Below, in pieces: positions 49,309 to 61,700 of a stretch of 64,000 nucleotides of DNA (positions are counted from its first letter, which is position 1; each line of letters begins with the position of its first letter). Under the pieces are notes generated by a model that had not been told where the DNA came from, made no database searches, and saw only the letters and a program-made list of their open reading frames with translations. Made by a program: the position numbers and the translations under genes. The DNA lies in contig VZSE01014922.1 in the NCBI GenBank assembly GCA_013398275.1, positions 6,276,963-6,340,962 of the forward strand, read 5' to 3'. This stretch comes from Promerops cafer. Taxonomy: Eukaryota; Chordata; Aves; Passeriformes; Nectariniidae.

Positions 49309-52300
49309 AGGGGCCCTCTCCATTGTGCTCTACTCAGATAAAGCTCTCTGCTCTGCCTGGCAGCTTGCTGCCTCATTGTAGCCCTGGGGCATTTTTACCC
49401 TCTTTTTCTCCTCTTGCAAGTGGACAGCTCTGAGTCTTTGACACAGCAAGAGTTGCTGCCCTTTATTCTGGTAGCAGCACTTTTTCCTGCTGGCAGTGAT
49501 ATCAGCTTTTTCCTTTGGTTTGTCTTATCAGGCCCAGGAGGTGTAATCTGTGCTTGTTTGCCTGGCTAAAGGTAACACAATGGATCTGAAGCCTGTAAGT
49601 GCGGAGGACCTAAAAAAATAAAGGAAAAGGGGAGAATAAAACTCATGATTTTTAAGATTACCAAAATGTGGTTCAAAGAAAACATCCTTCATGGTTTTTG
49701 GTTTCCTTAAGTATCCTGGTACATTGGAACCACAAACTATAATACGCTAAGTGAAGCAAAGTCAGCCAAACAGATAAATTGATGTTATGAATCTGGGACA
49801 GGATATGTCTGATTATCCTTTGCAACTTAACTGATGAAGTTTGCTCTATTTATGCCTAAGCCATTCTGTGATCTTACAGGAAATTGCTTTCTGTACACAC
49901 AATTCTTAATAGATTTTTAAATTCATGCCTGGTCTAGGAAAGTGGATTATACTACAAGAGATTATGCATTTTTCCCCAGCTTTTAAGGAGCAACCGTAAT
50001 GATGGTTATTGTTGATGAGGGCATTACAGAGCATTTGTGTAGCAAACACCTTGAATAGCTTAGTGTTGAAAGCTTTAATTTTCCATTTAATAATAGTGAA
50101 ACTAGTTAATACTAATTTTATACAATCACTTCCTAAGCTTCTTAGAAAGCATGCAGTCATGGATTTAGTCTGTGCCACGGGAGAATGCCATACATCATGA
50201 GGCTCAAAAACCCCCAGAGTTATTAGAGCTATGTGTAATATTTTACATCCCGTCTTGGATCCAGTTTGTAAGTCCTTTGATTCACGGGCAAAGATGACTT
50301 ATCCGAGGATGGCTGCAGTGATTCCTGCCGCTGGCTGTCTGCCCCACCTCTCTCTTGGAAGTGTTCATCCATGCTGTGAAGATGGCTCAGCTCTTTGGGA
50401 AGCAGCTGTTGAACCAGCACAGTTTTCAGACCAGTAATATTAACCAAAAAACTGGCACTGGCTTTGGTTCTCCTTAATACACCAGGCTGTAATTTACAGT
50501 GGTTCAATTACTGCCACACCAGCAGCTGAGCTGTCTCGAAGCAGGGGCAGGGCTCAGAGGTGAAGATGGGAACCCCTGCAGCCATCTGCTGCCATCCCTA
50601 TTCATCAGCCAGATACCCAGACCTAGGCTGGGGTTTGTAATCATGTATGGCAGTTACTTGGTGTTTTCAACCAGCTCTTTTCTCAGATTCAGCTTGAGAC
50701 TCCTCTGGGGGTCTCACTGCATCCATGGGGATTTCCATGGGCTCAAGGCAGTTCTGACTTTGGGACAAGGACCCCTGTGGAGTTCTGGGGCCTTGGGAAG
50801 GATGAAATACACTTTCTCGCACAGGGCTAGTGCAGGACCAAAGCCTTGTGGGTTTCACTGAAACCTGCTTTTGAGGTTTCTGTGGTAACTTCTTCAAAAG
50901 CAAGTGTCAGAGGGTTATGTTGGGCTGGGATTTCACAATTCACTCTTACCTAAGATGCCCAGCCAAGGGGCAGAGTCAATACTGTGTTATTTAATCAGCT
51001 TAGAGGGACATACCAGCCTGCAACTGGTTCACGGGAAAGCCTCCCATCCTGTGGCTGTCTTGCTGCGGGTGCCAATAATCAACACCCGCAAATGCAGAAA
51101 ATCAGTCACATTTTTTCCTGTATGTCACTCACGGGTTGATGATCTTTTGTGAGCAGCTTTCTGCCTGCGTTTGGTCTGAACAGCATGACAGAGCATCACA
51201 TTTGCCATCCAGTCAGACAATAACTCAGCTGCTTTTAGAAAAATGGAGGAAAAAGGGGAATGAAGCCTGTTTTGAGGGCTTCAACAGCTCTTGCTTTTCA
51301 TTGGACATGTTCTTTTCATCCATTTTCAGGTGCCATTGAGGGAGAATTTTTGAGAAGTGTGGCTCATGTTCTAGTTGTGTCCTTCAGAACAAAGATTGAA
51401 AATTGTTTATGTGGGAAGAGCAGGTCAGAGACATGGTCAGTTGTGGTAACTGGCCCAGTCAGCCCAATTACTGACCTCCGCAGGGCAAAGTGTGTCAGAG
51501 GGCATCCTCCTCCTCCTCTGGACATGCTGCCTGTTTGAGCCATTCACTGTCTTTGAGCAAGGGCAGATCTGAAGAGGGATGAGAGGTGGGGGTCAGGGGT
51601 AGGATGTCTATGCCACTGGGATGGGCTGAGAGGGGCTGTGCAAGTAGAAGGGCATATTTGGCAGAATAAGAGAGCAGGGCTTTTCTGGGGCTGGTTGCTG
51701 AGAGTGGTAGGAGCTGCTCCGGTGTCCAGACTGGCAGGCAGGGGATGCGGGGATGGAGAAGGGACTGTGAGGTAACAACCATGGCACTGAAACAGGACAA
51801 ACAGAGGGTTTACAGAGTAAGGCACCCTATCTCAGACTGTATTTGAATTTTCTGTGGAGCACTCCTGCCTCTTCCTACAGCCTCAGCTCTTCTTGACTTC
51901 GAAGCAGGACACACACAAAAGCCTACAAAGAAGTTCCCATCCTTTTTGTTTTTGCTGTAGGAAGCAGAGCAGTCCTAGTTGCATATTCAGTAGTAATTTA
52001 CATGGTTTTGGTTAGTTACGCAAGATATGCAGAGTTTCTCTTCCCCTAACTTGAATGTCTTGCACAACTAGTCAGCACAGTGTGAATTGTTAGTGTGAAT
52101 TGTCAGCTCCACAATCAGGACTACCAACTGCAGTTTGCCCTGACAAAGGAGACAGCAGAAACACAGGGGGGTTGAGAACAGGCAACAAAAATAATTAAGC
52201 ATGGACAGACTTCCCTCAGGAAGAAACTGAAAAGAATAGGACTACTTTGTTAGGGAGAAGATGACTAAGAGTTATACAAATAAATGAATGGGAGAGAGAA

Positions 52301-55125
52301 AGTCGAAAGGGGGATGGTGGTGTTCCTATTTAACCTCTCAAGCTATAAAACAACAAGGCAACATTCAATTAAAGGGAAAGAAAAAAATATCAGGTGACAA
52401 AACCTACTTTGCTTAGGATGGGATTGAGCTGCCTTTGGGAAGACTTGTCTCACTGCAGAGCACAGATGGAGCTTCATGGACTGCCCAGCTTGTAGTCTAG
52501 CCACTTAAGCTAATGAATCTGACAGTGTTGTTTTTTTAAAGAAAATACTTGTTTACATGGAAAATGAGGGTCAAAATAGGAGATGATATGTGTTTGAAAG
52601 TGTTAAAATTTTTTTTTCTAAGTGATGGTTTCATGAATGCAAGGTAAAAATTTCCATTCTGGACAAATGTATTATTTTTGATCATCTTTCTCTACTGCAT
52701 CAGAGTGCATATACTTGGTTCCAGCAGTCCTCTTCTGGACTATCTGACAGTTACATGGTCATTTAAGATGACATTTTCCTTTGTGCTAATTTTCTCTGAA
52801 ATTAACCTCTTAGCATGAGGCATCTGATTATTGGCTCCTTTGGTTAGTTAATTTGTTATATTGTGCTTAGAATCATAGGTTGAAACTGGAGCTATGATAG
52901 ATACTTCAGATATATGGGAATGCTCTGTCCCAGTGGTATAAAATGGTACCTAAAGCTCATCTGAAGTGTTGGGTCACAGCAACTGATTCATCTTAAATGC
53001 AGCAGAGGATATGTATCAATGCTCTCTACTGCCCCAATCAACTAGAAGTGTAATTCTTTGAGTTATTCTACTGTCTTGCACAAACATGATCTGATGCCTA
53101 AAGGCTCCAATTAGGAAAGGGAATACAAAATGAGCTGCTCACCTTATTGGGATGATGTTCAGCTACCAGAGTAAATATGGGTGAGGTGGAAACAAACTGA
53201 TTACTAACTACATGGGAAGATAAAGGACTTGGCAGAACTGGACTAGTGCCCAAACCAGCCTCAGTAATGAGAGAGGGGAGGTTTCCCTTGCTTGTGTAGT
53301 GGTCACACACTGACATATAATCACCACAGAAACTCGGTGTGTGCTCGCAGGGCTTTAGGACAGTTCTTCTGAGACTAGAGGTCATGCCCCAAGTGGGTTA
53401 CAAGTGGCGTCCTGACTCAACAGATACTAAACTGTTTGGATGAATATTTAGAGTCATGGGAATGTCAGAAACTGAATTATAACAGGGAAGCATTTGAGAA
53501 CTGCTGTGTGAAGAGCTTTGCCCTGTATGATGTTGCATACCTGGCATACCTGCCCTAGCAAAGTCAATGAAGACATACCTGTGCACTGAGTTGAGCAGGT
53601 GCTTAAGTGCTTTGCAGGGTCATTGTGAGCACACACAGTTGAGAGTTGGGTCTTGAGCAGTTTCTGGTGCCTCAGCTGGCAGCTGGGCACCACACAGCCA
53701 CTCACTGCCCCTGCAGAGGGATAGGGGACAGAATTCAAAGGGTGAAAGTGAGAAAACTTGTGGACTGGGGACATAGACAGTTTAACAGGCAAAACAGAAG
53801 CTGCACATGCAAGCAAAGTAAAACACAGCAAAACAAGAAATAAATTCACTGCTTCCCATGGGCAGTCAGGTGTTCAGCCATCCCCAGGACAGCAGAGCTC
53901 CATCACCTATAATGGTGACTTGGAAAGGCAAATGCCATCACTTCAAAAGTCCTTCTCCCTTCCTTGTTTTTCTCTCAGCTTTATGTGCTGAGCATATTGA
54001 ATCCCTTGGTATATAGCTCTGGTCAGTTGGGGGCAACTGCCCTGGCTGTGTCCCCTCCCAACTCCTTGTGTACCCCAAGCCTCCTCACTGGTGGAGAGCA
54101 AATTGAGTAATGGTTGTAAGAAACAACTGAAATGGGACTGGAAAGTTCAGTTGGAGTAGAAGAGTACAAGGAGCATTTTTTCAGTCAATATTTGATGAGA
54201 AGGCTACTTTATGGGGGAAGGACAGAGGCTTAGTGAATTATATATTTATTTTCTCATGTTTGTAGGTAAATCATGCTGCTTACCTAATCCTTCAAAACAT
54301 GAGACCTTTTCTGTTTGTTAGCATGCCCATGTACAACTGAGCAGCAATCCTGTTTCTTGATCTGACTACTATTGCTTCTAGGTGTTGTTCCTGTGTGTCT
54401 TATTGATCCAAAATTACTTTCACATTTCTAAAACTTCATGTCCCAAAACTTTTCTAATGGATCTTCTACTTGGATCAGAGCCTTTGTCATGAAACTGGAA
54501 GGAGAGTTTACTATGTGGACCAGAGCAGAAAAAATATCCTACAGGATTATGAGATTTATTACTCCCGGTTGCAAAATTAGTGTCTCTTTGATGATTTTTC
54601 TTATCTCGTGTACTGGGCATGTGGCTCAGAAATCTGACATAAGAAAGACTTTAAGATGTACCTGGATTTAGATGCCAGCCCAAATTTTGTCAGTACAAAC
54701 AGTGATGGCAAGCAGATGTATATCCTAGGATTTTCTGGGATATATTTTTGAGTGTTTGAAATTCACAGCATGTTTCAATCTTCTGCCTAATACTTAAAAC
54801 TCAGGACTTACTAGTAAAAAAAGATGATATTATTTTAGCAAAATGTGTTGCAGGTCTTGTAATAAAAAGACTTCTGTCATTACTGAAAAGCATGTTCAAT
54901 GTTGAATCTTCAGATTTACCTTGTCTTGTTACCTAACCACTTTGTCACCTTTTTACCTTGTTCACCCTCTGTCTTGGTACTGCCCTGCCTAAAGATAATT
55001 GAAAACCAAGGGTCTGCCTAAAAGTTTATTATTTTTCTCCAGCTATGGTCATTGAATTGCAGTACAGATGCTCAAGAAAGAATCAAATTAATAACTGGAT
55101 TTTTTTTGTTGTTTTGTTGGTTAGA
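49309..55125. other. Intergenic, nothing recognised
   Basis: No gene or repeat family recognised. The area 51490-51830 has C-rich open frames on the minus strand without family similarity. Confidence 0.5.
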
Positions 55126-55136
55126 GTTTTGTTTTG

Positions 55137-55165
<29 letters not shown>
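55126..55165. repeat. (GTTTT)8 microsatellite
   Basis: Eight perfect pentamer units, preceded by looser T/G-rich sequence from 55100 and followed by a short T-run. Confidence 0.95.
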
Positions 55166-55167
<2 letters not shown>

Positions 55168-58100
55168 TCTGTGTGGATGCTTTAGGATTATTGCTGTCAT
55201 TTAAACCTTCATCCATTTGTATTATGAATCTCCCATTCAAAGTTAACTCTTGAAAGCATCAGTCACACTCTATGAAGGAAAGTGTGATGATCTGCATCTC
55301 AGTTTCTATACCTGCATCTCAGACTGATAAACCATGTGTGAAACGTGTGAATTGAGCAATGTGAACATAAGCACTAGAATGGGGAAAGAATCATGATGGC
55401 CTTGAGTACAGCTTCAAGGTTTAGTGCTAGAGATGTGTGAGTAAGCCACCTCTGGGTCTAGGATACAGGGTACAAAAATGTGTGTTTGATCTAGACAACT
55501 TTTATCTTTTGCATTAAGTCAAAGGGAAGAAGAAATTGGGATGAAATTGCTTGTGAATTTTTTCACTGTTTGTGACATAGTGAGCCCATGGTGGTTAGAG
55601 CAGATCTTGGAGTTTGACTTTTGGGGAGTGAAGAAATCCCACCCACGAGGACCAGTTGCCTGCCATGCAAACCTGACTCACAGATGTAGCAGGGTCAGCA
55701 TTGTAACATTTCCTGAAAACAATCACACTGTATTACATTCTGAAGATTTTGCTTATCTGGAATATTTCTCAGTGCTGTAGCAACTTATTGCAGGCCCACA
55801 GTAACAAACTGCTGTTTTCTGAGGCAATCTGAGCTTGTGCAATTCACTTCTAACAGACAGTGCATTCAAGGTTGAGACAGTGCAGACTTCACATGCACCC
55901 AGGAAGCCTCTCCTGCAGCCCACTGAGTGTTAAAAGATGCTTATTAACTTATTTTCTTTTCTGGGCATCTCTTGTAAGTGGAATGATAAGGCTCACAAAA
56001 TCAACTCTCTTGGCAGTATACAGGCCTCCTCCTTGAAATCCATCTACTGCTGGCTGCATTTGTATCAGAACTGGAAAATCAAGACATACAAATGAAATAT
56101 CAGGAATTATTTCCAGGCTCTTGATATTGCTCCAAAGCTTAAAGAATTCCAGCCTGAGGATTATCTTTGAGTGTATCATTAGTAGTTGGCTTCTTTAAAT
56201 TCCCCTAGGTGGGCAGTTACATCATTTAAGCATTAAAACTCTTGGGTTTATGTCAGGCTTCAACTAAGCTAAGTAAAAAAATTTGTGTTAATGAGAAGCA
56301 GTCTTTCTCTAGGAGAATTTAGTCTAACAAGAGCAAGGGATGACAGAGCTGACAGAGGGAAATGGATTCCCATGGAGAGGAAGGTCAGGCAGTGACATGG
56401 TGTCAGACCCAGGACCAGAACGAAGTTCCTAGTGTACTGGATCAAGCTGCACTTAGCTTCTTCTGTCAACTGGAAGGCTGGAAAGGGGAGTTTGAAAGAG
56501 GCTGTTAAATGGAGAAAAGGGCACTTACATCCTTCACTGATTTTACCAATAGAGATTCTTGGGAGTGGGTTTTGTCTAAGAAGCAATGTGGTTTTATTAA
56601 AAATGGAAAGAGAAAAATGAATCATTTACAACATATTCAGCCTGGTGTTTAAGATGTTACAGTTTCAAAGCACATGCAAATACAAAGCACATGCTGTCAA
56701 CACTTGTGTTCACCAGCAAGTTTCTCGCAAAATCAGCTGACTTTGCAGGTTCTGGTGTCAAGTGTTGCAATGGTCAGAGTCTGTTTCATTTCTCTGTGAA
56801 ACACTACTGAGGCCCTTTGGGCCAGCTCCTTATGGGCTCACAGACATTGCATGTCCCAGTTCCAGGCATCCTGCTGTCGCACGGCGCCCTGACCCCGGGC
56901 TGTTCACCACTCTGACTTCCTGACCATGCAGAGATGGAGGAGGAGAGCTCAACAGCTGGGCCCCTTGAATGGGGCACCTTCCTCCAGGACAGTCCTGGTA
57001 TAGGCTGTGTGGGATTTTGCTGTTAGAATTCTTGCCCACTGAGGAGAGAGACATGTCTTGTCACTGGTTCCAAGGTATTCAGAGCTAGGTCTACCATTTA
57101 GGAGACAAGACACTTGTTTTTTTGTTCTTCCACCTCTTGAGTTGTTGGAAAAGGGAATAAATGTAGATATCCCCCATTCTAAAAGTAATCACCTAGGATT
57201 GGCTTAAAATGGGATTGTGATAAATATAAAATCATCTTCTCACCAATGGCATTCCGTACAAGGCCTGGCCATGAATTTGGGTCCATGTACAGAATATACC
57301 TAGAATATATTTATTAGTTTGGAACCTTGGAGACAAGTGGGAGAATATGTAGGTTCAATCCTGCCCAGACAGGATTCAAGCATTAGTTAAGATGTTATCA
57401 AAAAAGCTTGATAGTGTCAGAAGGAAGAGGCTGCTTCTGGCATGAACTTGGTTGCCTGTAGCTCTAGATGTCAGCTGAGCAGCATTTTTGAAGATCTTAG
57501 TGATAGTAAGATGTCTTCTGAAGCCCTTTGGAAAGCAGGCCTTTTTTAAAGTCACACCGTCCTTGTCCAGTCTTGCCACAAATTTAATCTACCTTGCAAA
57601 TAATAAATACAAGTCTTGTTTGCTATTAGCAAACTCCAAAGCACAAAATGTTAGTCTTTATCTGAACAGAAATGATTTCCTTCACTACAGTTTAAAAGGC
57701 TGTAGAATTTTCTTTTTTTCCTACAAAATTATCTAAAAGTTAAAACTCTATTTCAAATCCTGACTGGCTAATTATAGCATACTACTCTTTTGATGGAGAA
57801 AAGTAGTACTGCAGAAGGCAGAACAACCATCTCCTCTACACTGAGATCTATTTCTTTTCACAAAATGGGAATATGGTGGATGACGGAGAATAATCCTTTA
57901 CTTTCTGTTAATTCAGAAGTTTAGTGTAGGTTTATGAGCAAAACCTTCTGACTGCAAAAATTTTGAGGGATCAGGAAGATGCATGATCCCTGTTTTCTTT
58001 GGTTTTGGGCAAGAAAGCTGATTTGTATGTTCAGAATTCAGTGTTGTCTTTCAAGGGAACAGGCAACTGTCTTTCCCTTGTCCTCTACTTTTCACAGTCC

Positions 58101-61100
58101 TCTGCAGCAGTACATAAAGGAGGAACCAACACTTACTTGGGACAGCACCATATCCTACCTCCATGGTGCACACCTGTAAATGGCAGCACTTTGTCCAGGA
58201 CAATGGCAGGCTGGACAGTCCATGTGGAGTGAGCTGGAGCTGAAGAAATGAACCTTTACTCCATAAGGAGATGTTAATAAAAAGTAGGGCTCAGTTGGAA
58301 GGGAGCTGGTAGAGGAAAGCAGCCTTTGAAGAAGTTAATGACCCACCTACCCTACAGGTGAATGGATCTGGAAAGTGTAGCGATGTGCCAGCCAAGGTGT
58401 TGCCTCATATCCCTGCTATTGTAGAACAATATCAGTCTATGATCCTCTAGAAGCTGAAAATTGAGTGTGAATTCAAGGTCTTGGAAACTGGACAAGGCCT
58501 CTAATGTGTCAAAGAAATGTCAAATTGCTGAGATACACATGAGGCTGGCAACTCTACTGTAGCCTGTCCTTGTGGGGTGAGATACCCACCCTAGTTGGTG
58601 TGATGTTAGTCAAAGTGAACGAAGAAAAGCACAACTTCTGTGACAAAATATTCAGGAGCACTGCTGATTTAGGTTATCATTTAGGATAATTCACTGATTA
58701 GGATTTCTGGTATCCAGTAGTGGCACTCCTGAATGCTGCAACATCTACTCTAGCCAGGCCCACTGAGGCTTGGGTCATAAAGGTGTGGGAAACATTTTGC
58801 CTACAAAGAGTTAGTTCATCCCATCTTTCAGCAGAAAGAGCAAGACCTATCCAACTTCTGTTTCATTATGCAAGCCTTTCAGCTGATGGATATTCCAGGG
58901 AGGTTGTTGGTCACCATTTCATACATAGTTTCTTGCCAAATTAATACACCTTGTCATTAACCACACAAACAAAACTCTATACTCGTGGGAATAAATATGC
59001 AAAAGCAACCTGTCCACAAGAAAACTCTTATTCCGTTTCCTCACTTTTTCTTCAAAAAAAAGGGAAACAAGAACATTTCTTCTTACAATTCCAGCTCTGT
59101 AATATTCAGCTGATTTGAAGCAGATACCTTGATTTTAATCCATATAAATGAGTAAAGAATCAGGCTCTGAATGAGACGTACATGTTTCCCTAGCACCACA
59201 TTACAAGAGTTCTTAATTCCCTGACCCTAACCCTGGAATGCAAGGAAGAGTCAAAGTTTGGCAAAGGTTGTAGCCAGATGCAGTGTGCTTCTATGTTCAC
59301 ACCCTCCCTAATGACTGCTCTTTAAAAAATAATAATAAAATGCAAATAACTTACACCTGGTATAGCTGGAAAGTCAAAGACAAGAAGTAAAGAACGTGGA
59401 GATTGTGGGAGTGCTGTTATTATTGTTATTATTATTACTATTATTATTAATCAGATGAATGCACACCTGTCTGAAAGTTCCTCAAACATTGTCTGCTGTT
59501 GCTTTGGTAGGCCCTGTGAATACACTGAGGTAATGTCCTTTGGTTGGCTTACTTAATTGAACAGACAATGGGGGATGGAGGAAGCTAGGCAGGGAAACAT
59601 GCTAGAGATAGAAGAATTCCCACCCACGCAGTAGGCATGTACTGTAATAATGGAATAATTATGTGCAGTTTGTTTATAGCTGTCTTCCCCTAGCATCGAC
59701 GCCTTGGGCTAGAAGTGAAGCAGGACGGGTCCTGCAATCAGTTTTCACAATCATGTTTTCACTGTGATTTGTCTTTTATTCCCCATTAGAAAGCAGAGCA
59801 TGTCTAGAGCAAATGCACTGGCTTCATCCCTTCAGGATACTGCAAATTTGCTCAGATTTGGGGAGGGATGGGTGTTCATGAGTTACGAGTTTGGATTTAT
59901 ACCAAGATCCATGGATCCCAACATCTGTAATGATGGTTCTCACTCCACAATCCCAATCTGTCCAGAATTGCTCAGAGCTGGATAACTTTTGGCCTGAGAC
60001 ATTTTCCAGCCTTTCAAATAATGAATGTTGGGTTGTGGACAAAAACCAAAGCCAGATGGCTTTGTGTGGTGAGACAGCTAAGTAACTGTTACTGCAGTGC
60101 GCTGTACAGTGGGGATTTGTTCCTGGTGGTTTTGAAGCAGGTTAGAAATTTTCTTGTGGATTCTTCCTGCTGCTTGTTAATAAAGTTGATCATGCCCTGG
60201 TTTTACATTTCAGCACGAACTCACACTGTGCTGATGGTAAAATGCTGATGATTTGCTTTCTGCTGCCCCTCTAAATGTATTAGAGGATATTGTAATCTCC
60301 AGGCAGCTGCCATTTTGTGTTCAGTTCAACTGTAATCCGCCATGCATGCATACACAGCATTTCAATTCCAGTGACACTTGGGAAAACATTTCCAGGCAAG
60401 TGGAGCATCCACATGATGAACTTTATCTTTCTCTTGCAGCAGGTTGCATGCCATGTCTGTGTAGTTAAGAGAAATGGGAAGTATTCACAGATTAACTGCA
60501 GGGAGGTCAATAAACAGACATTGGACCAGGAAACAACTGGAGAACATGATAGTCACACCTGCTGCATTGGCTCTGTCACACAGGTTGTGAACTTTGACAG
60601 CAAATGGCTTATTTCATATGCATTTGTGCAGCACATCACATCATGAGGGGATTGATCTGGGGTGTAGTGGATGTAACTGTGTCTTGGAAACTCGGAGCAG
60701 CCTGCAGATATCAACTAATGAAATGCCTCCACAACATTTATATGCAGAGTTGATAACAATGTGTTCACCACACATTGGCTTTGGAAATGCTTTGGAAATT
60801 GAATAGAGCTTTATATAAGGGGTAAGAGCAGTAATAAAAATCATGAACTGACAATGAACAACACACAAAGCAGGTGTTACCACCACCTTACATGTGCAGC
60901 AGACATCCCTTTCCTCAGGATGTTACAAGCTGGAGTGCTATTTTAATCAGCTAAAACTGTTGTGTGGAATGTAGAAAAGCATGATTTTGTTATCAAAACT
61001 GTTCTGAACAAGCTGGAGTGAAAAATCAGCTTAAAAAAAAAGTCATAGATCTTGTTTAAAAAACAGTTTTGGATTACATGATTTTTAATTGTTTCAACAG

Positions 61101-61573
61101 TTCTGGTCAATGCCTTAGCTTTGTAGGGAGACATGGGGCAATGGAAAGCCTTCAGGGTTGCAGGCAGATGCCAGCCACTGCAGTGGACATTCCTGTTCCC
61201 TGAAGTGCTGCTCAAGTCAAGTAGGAGGAATGAACCAAGCAATGGCTCTGTCAGCCACCTTGACTCCAACTGGGAATTTCAATGGAATGAGTGCACTTCT
61301 GTGCAATACTGATCTCACTTAACCAGGCCTTTCTGATGGGCATCCTTTCTGCTGAAATGTGCTTGCTATGTCCCATAGTTCTCTCCCTTGGATCCTACAT
61401 GACTAAGGCTGTATGGTCATTTGCAATGGCCATCTTCTCTTATTCCAACAGCATATGTAGGGAGTTACTTAGAGCAAATGGATGAATAAAGAAAAAATAG
61501 CAAGGTGTGGTGGGCTAACAGAGATTTAGGAACTAACATTTCTCTGTTTGACTTACTATCAATGATTTAACAT
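55166..61573. other. Intergenic, nothing recognised apart from a trinucleotide run
   Basis: AT-rich unique sequence. Small open frames on both strands around 60250-60890 show no family similarity. Confidence 0.5.
59416..59450. repeat. Imperfect (ATT)n microsatellite
   Basis: About eleven ATT/TTA-phase units with two single-base interruptions (G, then C). Confidence 0.9.
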
Positions 61574-61700
61574 GGGGCCTTGGGTAAGTAACTTCATAAT
61601 TCTATGACTCAGTTTCTGCTTCTGAAACAACTGTCTGCTGATCTCACTGGGGCAGTTTTAAAGCTTAATTTACTTATATTTTATAGCACTTTGAAGATTT
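61574..61700 (+). repeat. MIR-type SINE remnant, plus strand
   Basis: GGGGCCTTGGGTAAGTAACTTCATAATTC, then TGACTCAGTTTCTGCTTCTG matches the MIR core (GACCTTGGGCAAGTTACTTAACCTC...CAGTTTCCTCATCTG). A tail TATAGCACTTTGAAGATTTG resembling the SINE 3' end follows at 61682-61701. Confidence 0.72.

Noticed and set aside
52870..52890. CR1 3' terminus-like AGAATCATAGG
   Set aside because: The match stops after about a dozen bases and the following sequence lacks the CR1 GGGACC and CCAACC blocks.
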